Below, piece by piece: positions 1-6,842 of a stretch of 6,842 nt of DNA. The stretch is taken from positions 1-6,842 of the forward strand of contig CANCOG010000269.1 in assembly GCA_947379685.1 (NCBI GenBank), read 5' to 3'. Every line of letters starts with the position of its first letter. Positions within the stretch are counted from its first letter, which is position 1. Below the pieces are notes generated by a model. That model did no database searches. It was not told the DNA's origin and was given only the letters and a program-made list of their open reading frames with translations. This DNA comes from Flavipsychrobacter stenotrophus (GTDB lineage Bacteria; Bacteroidota; Bacteroidia; Chitinophagales; Chitinophagaceae). A program made the translations under genes and the position numbers.

Positions 1-2496
1 GAAAAATATTTCAACATTTACGGAACTGATATAACTGAATTAGTAGGAAAACAAAACAAAGTAATTGCGATGGCCAATGAGATGGCTCGTCAAAAGAATT
101 TCTTTGAAGAATTATTTGACAACATCCCGGTTGATATTGCTGTCTTTAACCGTAACCATCAATACCTCTATCTGAATAAAGAGGCCATTAGAGACGATGA
201 ATTCAGGAATTGGATGGTGGGCAAAGATGATTTCGATTATGCAAAAAGAAAAAATCTGCCTCCCGAATTTGCACAAAAACGAAGAGACCATTTCTTGAAA
301 CTGATTAACAATCAGGTGCAGGAGCCATGGATAGATAAACAAATATCTCAATCTGGCACATACCGGTATAAGGACCGGCGTTACCATACCTATGGCGACG
401 GAAACACAATAGTGGGTTATGGCGTAGATATCACCGACCTGAAAACTACGAAAAACGAACTGGAAGAAAACTACCTGAAGGTTCAGTTCCTTCAAACACG
501 ATATAGTAAAATACTCCAGCATACACACGATATAATTTTCACAGTTGACCAAAACGGTTCGCTAACTTTTGTTAACCATGTCTGGGATTTAAAAACCGGG
601 TATACCGAACAAGAAAGCATTGGCTCAAATATCTTTAGCTGCATACACCCCGACTACCAGGAGCATTGCATGAGAACTTTGGCTCGGTTTAAAGCTGGAG
701 CCGAATCCATTAAAGTCAATTACAAACTCATTGCCAAATCGGGGGCAGCAATTGAATGTGAGGGCACAGCAAATGCCAGCTTCGAAAACGGCATACTCAC
801 TGAGATCCGGCAATACCTGACCGATGTAACTGAAGTCAACAAGGCAAAATTGGTGACTGAAACTCAGCGCACCAAATTGATCAGGCACAACGTCCTGTTG
901 TCAAAACTTTCATCCAAAGATTTTTCAAAGTTCAACTCATTTTCACTTGCAATTCAGGAAATAACACGCCTCGTTTCACAGGGCACACAAATCTATTCCA
1001 TTTGTATCTGGGATTATGTTGACAACTACTTTTCACAAGTTGGCTCCTGTAACCACTTCAGTAACAACCGTAAGAAAAGGGTTCAGCTACACGAATCCGA
1101 CTGTCCGCTTTTTTTCAAAGCAGTCAGGGACCACTTGCACATTGAAGCAAACCAACATACAAATGCCAAAATTGCGGAAGAACTTGCCAAAATAAATGGT
1201 AGCACCGTTCAGGAAATTGCAATTCTCACAATACCTATAAAAATTAATAACAACCTAAAAGGGTTAATACAATTTCAGAGTCCGGTCGACAACACCAGCT
1301 GGACTGCTGAAGATATTGCATTTGCCCGGTCAATAGCTGACATCGTATTGCTGTGCCGTGAAGTGCTCAAGAAAAAGGAGGTAGACCTGACTTTTAGTCT
1401 GTTGTTTGAAAAATCTACCGAGCCCATAATGCTGATCAGTGAGGCAGGGAGTATTTTGGAATGCAACGAATCGGCAGTCTCAATATTAAGTGTGCCGGCA
1501 AAAACAAACCTGATAGGCAAGAAAGTTTATGATTTCGCACCCGATACACAACCCGACGGAGAATATTCCAGAGAAAAATATCTCTCGACCAATAAAACGG
1601 CAACAAGAAAAGGATTTTCACAATTTGAATGGACCGCCCGTAAGGCCAATGACTTAATAATACAAGTGGAAGTAATGGTGACCAAGATTTCATTGAACGG
1701 ACAAACCTTCTTCCATACTGCCTGGAGAGATATTACGCTGCGAAAAAAAGCCGAAGATGACCTTTTATCAAAGAACAACCTGCTGGAGATTCGCAACAAT
1801 GAGCTACAGCAATTTGCTTATATAGCCTCGCATGATTTGCAGGAACCGATTGGCACAATGACTATGAGCGCAAAGCTGCTGCTCGGGAATTTGGTCAACC
1901 ATGATAACGAGCAATTCGGGAACCAGGTGAAGTACATAGATTTCATTATGAAGTCGTCTCAGAGAATGCAGGACCTGGTAAGCGGTCTGCTTAGCTATTC
2001 CAGAATTGGCTATAACAGGGAAGTTGAAAAAGTAGATTGCACCGAAATTGTAAATGATGTAGTGAGTGATCTCTCTGGAAGAATAATAATTAGCAATGCA
2101 ACTATACATATAGGTGACCTCCCTATCTTGGAATGCTACCCATTGGAAATGAGAATGCTGTTTCAAAACCTTATAAGTAATGCACTAAAATTCACTAAGC
2201 CTGGAGTGCCACCAGAAATCAATATAAGTTGTGTAGAGGTAAAAAAATATTGGGAGTTTACAATTAAGGATAATGGGATAGGAATAAACAAAAAACATTT
2301 CGACAAAATTTTTGTCATTTTTAAACGCCTCCATACTCGTGAAGAATACGAAGGTACCGGCATTGGGCTGGCGCATTGCATGAAAATTGCATTGCTGCAT
2401 GAGGGCTCTTTATGGGTTGAGTCAATAGAAGGTGAAGGAAGCGAATTCAATTTTAGGATCAGTAAAAATTTAGCTTATGGAAATCAAAATAAATAA
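1..2496 (+). CDS. Multi-PAS/GAF sensor histidine kinase HK1, 5' partial
   Basis: Cytosolic sensor kinase that should autophosphorylate on His and pass the phosphate to a receiver. The frame is open from base 1. The 23 codons before the first ATG (base 70) encode a PAS/PAC tail (YFNIYGTDITEL), so that ATG is internal and the gene starts upstream. Numbered from the ATG at 70, the visible domains are: PAS about 11-125, PAS about 143-256, GAF about 272-436 (weak sequence, typical ending WTAEDIAFARSIAD), PAS about 440-558 of the type with DFAPDTQPDGEYS, HisKA about 578-645, and HATPase_c about 690-800. The phospho-acceptor is His588 in ASHDLQEP (bases 1831-1833). The ATPase has the N-box (N700, N704), DNGIGI (734-739) and GTGIGLA (762-768), so it looks catalytically intact. 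No membrane segment is seen. The SHDLQEP HisKA is the type found in phytochrome-like kinases that work with small CheY-like partners, and such a gene overlaps the stop by 20 bases. The ligand cannot be told from sequence. Confidence 0.93.
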   Translation, partial: EKYFNIYGTDITELVGKQNKVIAMANEMARQKNFFEELFDNIPVDIAVFNRNHQYLYLNKEAIRDDEFRNWMVGKDDFDYAKRKNLPPEFAQKRRDHFLKLINNQVQEPWIDKQISQSGTYRYKDRRYHTYGDGNTIVGYGVDITDLKTTKNELEENYLKVQFLQTRYSKILQHTHDIIFTVDQNGSLTFVNHVWDLKTGYTEQESIGSNIFSCIHPDYQEHCMRTLARFKAGAESIKVNYKLIAKSGAAIECEGTANASFENGILTEIRQYLTDVTEVNKAKLVTETQRTKLIRHNVLLSKLSSKDFSKFNSFSLAIQEITRLVSQGTQIYSICIWDYVDNYFSQVGSCNHFSNNRKKRVQLHESDCPLFFKAVRDHLHIEANQHTNAKIAEELAKINGSTVQEIAILTIPIKINNNLKGLIQFQSPVDNTSWTAEDIAFARSIADIVLLCREVLKKKEVDLTFSLLFEKSTEPIMLISEAGSILECNESAVSILSVPAKTNLIGKKVYDFAPDTQPDGEYSREKYLSTNKTATRKGFSQFEWTARKANDLIIQVEVMVTKISLNGQTFFHTAWRDITLRKKAEDDLLSKNNLLEIRNNELQQFAYIASHDLQEPIGTMTMSAKLLLGNLVNHDNEQFGNQVKYIDFIMKSSQRMQDLVSGLLSYSRIGYNREVEKVDCTEIVNDVVSDLSGRIIISNATIHIGDLPILECYPLEMRMLFQNLISNALKFTKPGVPPEINISCVEVKKYWEFTIKDNGIGINKKHFDKIFVIFKRLHTREEYEGTGIGLAHCMKIALLHEGSLWVESIEGEGSEFNFRISKNLAYGNQNK

Positions 2497-2902
2497 AACT
2501 TTGCTCGTTGATGACGATGCAATGACCACCTTCCTGAACACTCAGATTCTTGTGGCCTCTGGCATGGTCGGGCAAATAGATGTTGCCCGCAACGGAGAAA
2601 AAGGGATCGAATACCTCATGGAAAAATCAGCAGATGGTGAAGGTGACAATAAAAACCCTGAACTGATCTTCCTGGACCTCAATATGCCCCTGATGGATGG
2701 ATGGGAATTTATGGAGGAATTTGCAAAACTTGACCCTTCCGTAAAATCTTCAACCATCATATACATTCTGTCAGCTTCACCAAACCCCGATGATATGGCC
2801 CGTGCAGGGCGCACCCCGGGAATTAGTGGCTTTATTAACAAACCGCTCTCAGAAAAATTGATCTCAGAAATTATTGCAAAGCATTTTAGCATTTTGCAAT
2901 AG
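2477..2902 (+). CDS. Single-domain CheY/Rcp1-like response regulator
   Basis: Stand-alone receiver domain of 141 aa with no output domain. It probably acts as a phosphorelay intermediate, or by protein-protein contact, downstream of the kinase it overlaps. All key residues are present: acidic pocket D12-D14 in LLVDDDA, phospho-acceptor D67 in IFLDLNMP, switch S99 in YILSAS, and K122 in INKP. The segment between beta2 and D67 is longer than in classical CheY (about residues 46-60, rich in Asp/Glu/Lys), as is common in Rcp1-like and Bacteroidota receivers. The ATG lies inside the last codons of HK1 in another frame. This 20-base overlap suggests translational coupling and supports the kinase-regulator pairing. 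No clear Shine-Dalgarno is seen, but the start fits the receiver beta1 strand, and an upstream start would lie still deeper in the kinase. A role as a phosphate sink or relay is inferred. Confidence 0.93.
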   Translation: MEIKINKTLLVDDDAMTTFLNTQILVASGMVGQIDVARNGEKGIEYLMEKSADGEGDNKNPELIFLDLNMPLMDGWEFMEEFAKLDPSVKSSTIIYILSASPNPDDMARAGRTPGISGFINKPLSEKLISEIIAKHFSILQ

Positions 2903-2915
2903 GCAGCTCAAGGAA

Positions 2916-2961
2916 AAATATCACTACTAAATTCAGGGGGCGAATAACAAAAATGATATTT
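2916..2961. repeat. 8-bp inverted repeat interleaved with the 10-bp repeat
   Basis: AAATATCA at 2916-2923 is the reverse complement of TGATATTT at 2954-2961. Its arms alternate with those of the 2926-2977 repeat (order A, B, A', B'). The two stems therefore cannot nest: they would be mutually exclusive or form a pseudoknot. It is AT-rich, so chance is a real alternative. Confidence 0.35.
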
Positions 2962-2977
2962 CGAAAATGAATTTAGT
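2926..2977. repeat. Perfect 10-bp inverted repeat
   Basis: ACTAAATTCA at 2926-2935 is the exact reverse complement of TGAATTTAGT at 2968-2977, with a 32-base spacer. It lies just after the receiver gene. The long loop and lack of a T-run argue against a standard terminator. It could be an operator for a dimeric regulator or part of an mRNA fold. The repeat is seen directly; its function is unknown. Confidence 0.45.
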
Positions 2978-3063
2978 TTATCTGGCAAAAAAAATATTAT
3001 TTGCACCGGGCAAATAGCTCAGTAACATTGTTCAACGAACATTTCAATAGCAAAAACCATAAA

Positions 3064-3696
3064 ATGACGTTCATATCTATTCTGGAAGACAACCTATTTC
3101 AGAGGGAGGCCCTCGAAAGTTACCTCAATGCTACCGGACGGTACAAAATACTGTCTTCTTCAAGTAGCTATAAAGAGTTTGTCGCTGAAAAAATAGAAAT
3201 TCAGCCCGACTTTATTTTGCTCGATGTGCACCTGGAAGATGCTTTGGGTATAGACCTGATCAGAAATATAAAACAGACATACGACAGTTCAAATATCATC
3301 ATTGTAACTGGCGACACCAACAAAGAACTATTGCTAAAAGCTATGGAAAACGGAGCATGTGCATTTATCTATAAACCGTTTTCGATGACCGAACTCGAAA
3401 AAACGATTGACCAGATCAACCTGACCGGAAGCTTCCTGGAACCGCAGGTGCTTACGAAATTGCTCGGCCTGATCAACGAAAAAAAGAAAGTAGACCGAAT
3501 GGTATTTAACGACGTACTTACTACACGGGAAGAACAAATTTTAGAATTGATAACCAAGGGCAATAAGTACAAAGACATTGCAAAATTACTCAACATATCA
3601 TTCCATACCGTCAATTTCCATCTCAAAAATGTTTATCAAAAAACGAATGTCAATTCCAAAGCTGAGCTGGTAGCCAAATATTTCAACTTAAAATGA
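3064..3696 (+). CDS. NarL/LuxR-type DNA-binding response regulator
   Basis: Two-domain transcription regulator of 210 aa, the usual length for the NarL/FixJ class. Phosphorylation of the receiver should control dimerisation and promoter binding. Receiver, about residues 1-120: acidic pair E8-D9 in ILEDN, phospho-acceptor D54 in ILLDVH, switch T82 in IVTGDT, and K104 in YKPF. The LuxR-type HTH is at about 152-208: LTTREEQILELITKG, then the recognition helix region around SFHTVNFHLKNVYQK. I chose the ATG at 3064 because it puts beta1 at residue 3. The in-frame TTG at 3001 would add 21 residues with no receiver character. No Shine-Dalgarno is visible, as is common in Bacteroidota. The gene ends with tandem stops TGA TAG (3694-3699). 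It is the only DNA-binding output in the window and sits between the two kinases; which one phosphorylates it is unknown. Confidence 0.93.
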   Translation: MTFISILEDNLFQREALESYLNATGRYKILSSSSSYKEFVAEKIEIQPDFILLDVHLEDALGIDLIRNIKQTYDSSNIIIVTGDTNKELLLKAMENGACAFIYKPFSMTELEKTIDQINLTGSFLEPQVLTKLLGLINEKKKVDRMVFNDVLTTREEQILELITKGNKYKDIAKLLNISFHTVNFHLKNVYQKTNVNSKAELVAKYFNLK

Positions 3697-3749
3697 TAGG
3701 TGAATAAGTGCCAATTCTCAAGTGAAAATGGGAAAGTCAAAAATAAAAA

Positions 3750-3775
3750 GTCCAATCCGTAATGAGTTACCGGAC
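3750..3775. repeat. Weak interrupted hairpin downstream of the LuxR-type regulator
   Basis: GTCC (3750-3753) pairs with GGAC (3772-3775), and inside it GTAA (3759-3762) pairs with TTAC (3767-3770) around a TGAG loop. An asymmetric internal loop (5 bases against 1) separates the two stems. It is followed by ATTTCGAC rather than a T-run, so it is at best a poor terminator or an RNA-processing structure. The rest of the 146-base gap (3697-3842) shows nothing I can name. Confidence 0.25.
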
Positions 3776-3842
3776 ATTTCGACGAAACTAAATACATTTT
3801 AACCCTGACGAAAAAACTCAAACCTTACCTAAATTAAAATCG

Positions 3843-6842
3843 ATGTGCAAGCAAGGTGTATTTTTTAATGGCAAGCTGATGAACAAGCTATTTCCGTTCT
3901 ATTTTGTTATAAATAAAGAACTCAAAATAGGAAGCCACGGCGATTCACTGAGCAAATTGTGCCACATCGAAACCGGTGACTATATTTTCGAACACCTTAA
4001 ACCACAAGACCTTTCAGGTCGCATTGACCCCCTCAGCGATTTTTCCCTTTGTGCAGGCAAGCAAATAGAACTGGTAAACATTAAAAACAACTCAATTATA
4101 CTTACAGGTGAATTTGACCACCTCTCCGAAACCGACGAATTGCTCTTTCTCGGTTCACCGGCTATAAGCGCTGATCTGCCATCCGGAGACCTAATTGCAA
4201 CCGGTGACGAACAAGAAAAAACGCTGATTGAGGATTTCGAGACCAATCTGAAAGGAAACTCCCAAAGGAAAAAAGCAGAAGAATATATAAATTCTGAGAG
4301 GCTTTCAATGATAGCCGAAGAGAATGTAAACGGAATATTGATCACTGACCGCAACGGAAAAATAGAGTGGATTAACAGGGCATTTGAGAGAAGTACGCAA
4401 TATACAATTGAAGATGTTCGTGGAAAACGTCCCCGGCACGTACTTTACGGAGAAAAATCTGTCCATGTGCCGGAAAGCTACGTAGACACAAAAGTACTGG
4501 AACGAACACCCTTTACTTTTGAAAATATTGGGTATAAGAAGAACGGAAGAGAATATTGGTTTCGGGCCATTGTGCATCCAATAATAGATAAGGACAATGA
4601 AATAACCGGCAGGTTTTCAATAGTGGAAGACATTACCGAAATAAAGAATAAGGAACTCGAATTGCAGGAGAGCAAGGCACTATGGCGATTTGCCCTTGAA
4701 GAAGCAGGGCATGGACTTTGGTCCTGTAATCTGAACGGAGGAACAGATTTTCAGTTCTCATCGCAATTCAAAAAAATAATTGGATATGGACCAGACGAAA
4801 AATTTGAAACCCCTGATTGGTTTGCGTCAATAAACGAAGAAGACCTGGCATTTTTTATTAATAATATTTTTCCATTCCTGACAAGAGAATCACCGCATTT
4901 TACCCACGAACACAGAATAAGGTGCAAGGATGGGATCACCAGGTATTTTATCACCAGGGGGAGTGTCACGGAATGGAGCTGGGAAAATAAGCCACTAAAA
5001 ACAGTAGGCACTATTACTGACATTAATGATCTAAAACAAAAGGACCTTGAGCTGAAATCAGCATCGGAAAGGCTTTCGTCACTTATAAAAAATCTTCACG
5101 AAGGTATTTTGCTGGAAGATCAAAATCGCCGGATCGTCCTCGTCAATGAGACTTTTTGCAAGATGTTTTCGATACCTGTTACTCCCGAGGAACTAATTGG
5201 CGCCGATTGTTCCGAAATGGCAGAACTCAGCAAAAATATGTTTGTAGACCCTGATGGCTTTACTTCCGGGCTGGCAGAACTATTGAAAGGTAAAAAGCTT
5301 GTTACCGATCAGCAATTATTGTTAACAGATGGACGGATCTTGCAACGTGACTATATCCCGATTTACACTGAAGGCAATTACCTTGGACACCTGTGGAAAC
5401 ACAAAGACGTTACTACCCAAATAAAGGCAGAGAATGCTGTTTTAAAACAAAAGGAATATTACCATAAAATACTGGATCAGATACCCACCGACATTGTACT
5501 ATTTACGTCTGATCACAAATATGAATTCATAAACCGCACAGCTGTAAAAAACTCAGAAACCCGGAAATGGCTCCTTGACAAAGATGATTATGATTACTGT
5601 GCCCATAAAAATATGCCCGTGAATTTAGCAGATAACAGACGGGAAGTATTTAAAAATGCAGTAAAAACAAAAACAACTCAGAAATTCATTGAACAGGCTG
5701 TTAGGCCAGATGGTGTATTAAACTACACGCTCAGGGCAATACACCCCCATGTTAACTCCAATGGCGAGATTGAATTTGTCGTAGGCTACGGGTTTGACAT
5801 TACAGATCAGATCAACAATGAAAAAAAACTGGAAACGCAGGAAAAACGGATCAGGAACCTGCTGGAGATCATTAATGACGGTGTGTTCCGTTGCCTGGAA
5901 GACGGAACTGTAAACCTGTTCAATGAGGCATTTTTAAGAATAATGGACATAACTATGTCCGATAAAATGGCCCCGGTAAAACTCAACTTCCTCGAGTTAA
6001 TTCCATCTGACGAACGTCTATCTATAATGGAAAAAATCAGAGAAGTAATGTCTGGTGGCGGTCCCCAATTTGGTCTGTTCAAATTACCAGGCAACTCAGG
6101 CAATTTCAAATTCATCGACTATGTATTTACTCAGTCGGTAAGCAGTGCAGATGCTGCTTTTGTGGTGAGGCTTTCCGATATAACTGCGATAGTGACCAAA
6201 GAGAATGACCTCAATGAAATCATCGCCCGGGAAAAAGACCTGAACACATCAAAAAGCAGATTCATTCATATTACGTCGCACGAATTAAGGACTCCTTTAT
6301 CAATAATTCAGGCACACGCCGAGATCCTGAATATGGTGTTAGGCAATATCGTTTTCGATAACCCGGCCATTAATGTTAAAAAACTGTTGGACCGAATAGT
6401 AAAGGAAGTGACGCTGATGACCGAAATATTGAACCAGCTCATGACCATAAGTAAAATAGAATCGGATAAAATAGAAATAACCCCGGAGAAAATAGACATT
6501 TCCGATTTCTTAGGGACAATAAAAGACGACCTCTATGCTCCCTACCACGATGGAAGATCTCTCAATATTGAAATTAATAACCCGTCCCCTTCCTTCGTGT
6601 TCGACAGGAAACTACTGAGAATGGCTGTAATCAACCTTATAAATAATGCATTCAAATATTCAGCTAATCGACCTGCGCCCGTAATAAAGGTGATAACGAA
6701 TGACAATACAATTCAACTTGAGGTAACGGATTACGGCATAGGTATACCGGAAGAGGATGTCGCCAATTTATTTCAGTCATTCTACAGGGCCTCAAATGTT
6801 GGGTTTATTCAAGGTACCGGCCTTGGGCTAATGGTGGTAGAG
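3843..6842 (+). CDS. HNOBA-like/multi-PAS sensor histidine kinase HK2, 3' partial
   Basis: Large cytosolic sensor kinase; 1000 codons are visible without a stop and the frame runs off the right edge. Domains by residue: HNOBA-like about 16-115, PAS about 150-270, PAS of the PAS_3 kind about 280-398, PAS about 405-528, PAS about 538-657, PAS about 665-784, HisKA about 801-870, HATPase_c from about 918. Short charged helical linkers join the PAS units, as in signal-relay coiled coils. The phospho-acceptor is His813 in TSHELRTPLS (bases 6279-6281). The ATPase shows the N-box (N931, N935), DYGIGI (963-968) and GTGLGL (991-996), and only the last part of its fold is missing. An in-frame TAA at 3789 limits the start. 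I chose ATG 3843; ATG 3879 (Met13, directly before NKLFPFYF) is a good alternative and neither has a clear Shine-Dalgarno. The gene follows the LuxR-type regulator by 146 bases. The partner regulator is not certain and may lie beyond the window. Confidence 0.92.
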   Translation, partial: MCKQGVFFNGKLMNKLFPFYFVINKELKIGSHGDSLSKLCHIETGDYIFEHLKPQDLSGRIDPLSDFSLCAGKQIELVNIKNNSIILTGEFDHLSETDELLFLGSPAISADLPSGDLIATGDEQEKTLIEDFETNLKGNSQRKKAEEYINSERLSMIAEENVNGILITDRNGKIEWINRAFERSTQYTIEDVRGKRPRHVLYGEKSVHVPESYVDTKVLERTPFTFENIGYKKNGREYWFRAIVHPIIDKDNEITGRFSIVEDITEIKNKELELQESKALWRFALEEAGHGLWSCNLNGGTDFQFSSQFKKIIGYGPDEKFETPDWFASINEEDLAFFINNIFPFLTRESPHFTHEHRIRCKDGITRYFITRGSVTEWSWENKPLKTVGTITDINDLKQKDLELKSASERLSSLIKNLHEGILLEDQNRRIVLVNETFCKMFSIPVTPEELIGADCSEMAELSKNMFVDPDGFTSGLAELLKGKKLVTDQQLLLTDGRILQRDYIPIYTEGNYLGHLWKHKDVTTQIKAENAVLKQKEYYHKILDQIPTDIVLFTSDHKYEFINRTAVKNSETRKWLLDKDDYDYCAHKNMPVNLADNRREVFKNAVKTKTTQKFIEQAVRPDGVLNYTLRAIHPHVNSNGEIEFVVGYGFDITDQINNEKKLETQEKRIRNLLEIINDGVFRCLEDGTVNLFNEAFLRIMDITMSDKMAPVKLNFLELIPSDERLSIMEKIREVMSGGGPQFGLFKLPGNSGNFKFIDYVFTQSVSSADAAFVVRLSDITAIVTKENDLNEIIAREKDLNTSKSRFIHITSHELRTPLSIIQAHAEILNMVLGNIVFDNPAINVKKLLDRIVKEVTLMTEILNQLMTISKIESDKIEITPEKIDISDFLGTIKDDLYAPYHDGRSLNIEINNPSPSFVFDRKLLRMAVINLINNAFKYSANRPAPVIKVITNDNTIQLEVTDYGIGIPEEDVANLFQSFYRASNVGFIQGTGLGLMVVE
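3888..4187 (+). other. HNOBA-like sensory domain at the N-terminus of HK2
   Basis: Residues about 16-115 of HK2 resemble the heme-NO-binding-associated domain (PAS-like fold, Pfam HNOBA), known from soluble guanylate cyclases and from bacterial kinases and cyclases linked to H-NOX. Visible family features are LFPFYFVINKELKI at the start, G-x-S-L-x-K-L-C (33-40), GDYIFEHL (45-52), a loop with LVNIKNNSIILTGEF (77-91), and DELLFLGSP (98-106). The family's usual continuation, a motif like DFAxHDPxxD before the coiled coil, is not visible: the sequence goes instead through a Gly/Asp/Glu-rich stretch (about 111-131). The assignment is from remembered family patterns, not a search. The domain does not itself bind heme in characterised proteins; it is thought to dock with or respond to an H-NOX partner. 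Confidence 0.62.

Larger units (their letters stand above)
2903..3063 (+). other. Intergenic region / possible leader of the LuxR-type regulator
   Basis: A 161-base AT-rich gap separates the HK1-receiver pair from the LuxR-type regulator. It contains no convincing ORF. A TTG at 3001 is in frame with the next gene but would add 21 residues ahead of the receiver beta1 strand. It holds two interleaved inverted repeats (2916-2977), a GGCAAA...TTTGC...GGCAAA arrangement (2984-3014), and a small palindrome TGTTC-AAC-GAACA (3029-3041) that could be an operator half-site pair or chance. No stem followed by a T-run is seen, so there is no evidence for a classical terminator. The regulator may have its own promoter here, but I cannot place one firmly. 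Confidence 0.5.

Noticed and set aside
2881..2896. Tandem GCATTTTA/GCATTTTG at the 3' end of the receiver gene
   Set aside because: Only two 8-base units inside coding sequence, which encode an ordinary receiver C-terminus; probably chance.
2995..3003. TATTATTTG as a Bacteroidota -7 promoter element
   Set aside because: The spacing inside the element is one base too long and there is no convincing -33 element upstream.
3001..3063. TTG start giving a 231-aa LuxR-type regulator
   Set aside because: The added 21 residues have no receiver-like character and overlap the intergenic repeats. ATG 3064 places the receiver beta1 strand right at the N-terminus, as usual for this family.
3793..3800. 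TACATTTT as a Bacteroidota -7 promoter element (TAnnTTTG)
   Set aside because: It matches five of the six fixed bases, but I see no TTTG/TTG element about 20 bases upstream, and such matches are frequent in AT-rich spacers.
3980..4354. Open frames on the - strand across the kinases (for example 3980-4354 and 1804-2166)
   Set aside because: They lie opposite well-supported kinase domains, their translations show no family features, and none has a separate context. They are shadows of the + strand genes.

Overview
The window is a compact signal-transduction cluster, with everything coding on the + strand. It very probably comes from a Bacteroidota bacterium of the Cytophagia/Sphingobacteriia/Chitinophagia type. 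I base this on the AT-leaning sequence, the absence of clear Shine-Dalgarno sites before the starts, and the large cytosolic multi-PAS histidine kinases. The CheY-like regulator also has the style usual in that phylum. This is inference from protein style; no marker gene is present.

Layout: (1) 1-2496, the 3' part of a multi-PAS/GAF histidine kinase (HK1) whose reading frame is already open at base 1. It starts with the tail of a further PAS domain, so the true start lies outside the window. (2) 2477-2902, a single-domain CheY/Rcp1-like response regulator whose start overlaps the kinase stop by 20 bases. (3) 2903-3063, a short intergenic region with two interleaved inverted repeats and a possible alternating hairpin. 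(4) 3064-3696, a NarL/LuxR-type response regulator (receiver plus DNA-binding HTH). (5) 3697-3842, a short intergenic region with one weak hairpin. (6) 3843-6842, the first 1000 codons of a second large kinase (HK2), which runs off the right edge inside its ATPase domain. HK2 starts with a domain resembling the heme-NO-binding-associated (HNOBA) sensor module, followed by five PAS domains, HisKA and HATPase_c.

How the parts may work together: HK1 has a phytochrome-like HisKA (SHDLQEP) and is translationally linked to the small receiver, so that pair is the most likely phosphotransfer couple. The LuxR-type regulator is the only DNA-binding output seen and could be served by either kinase. HK1 and HK2 share one distinctive PAS subtype (KDDxDY...KNxP...VGYGxDITD), so they may read a related cue, although their catalytic halves belong to different HisKA subfamilies (SHDLQEP versus SHELRTP). 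No membrane segments are visible in either kinase, so both are probably cytosolic.

I see no RNA genes, mobile elements, CRISPR arrays or genes on the - strand. The point most worth a second look is the HNOBA-like N-terminus of HK2, with no H-NOX gene in view.
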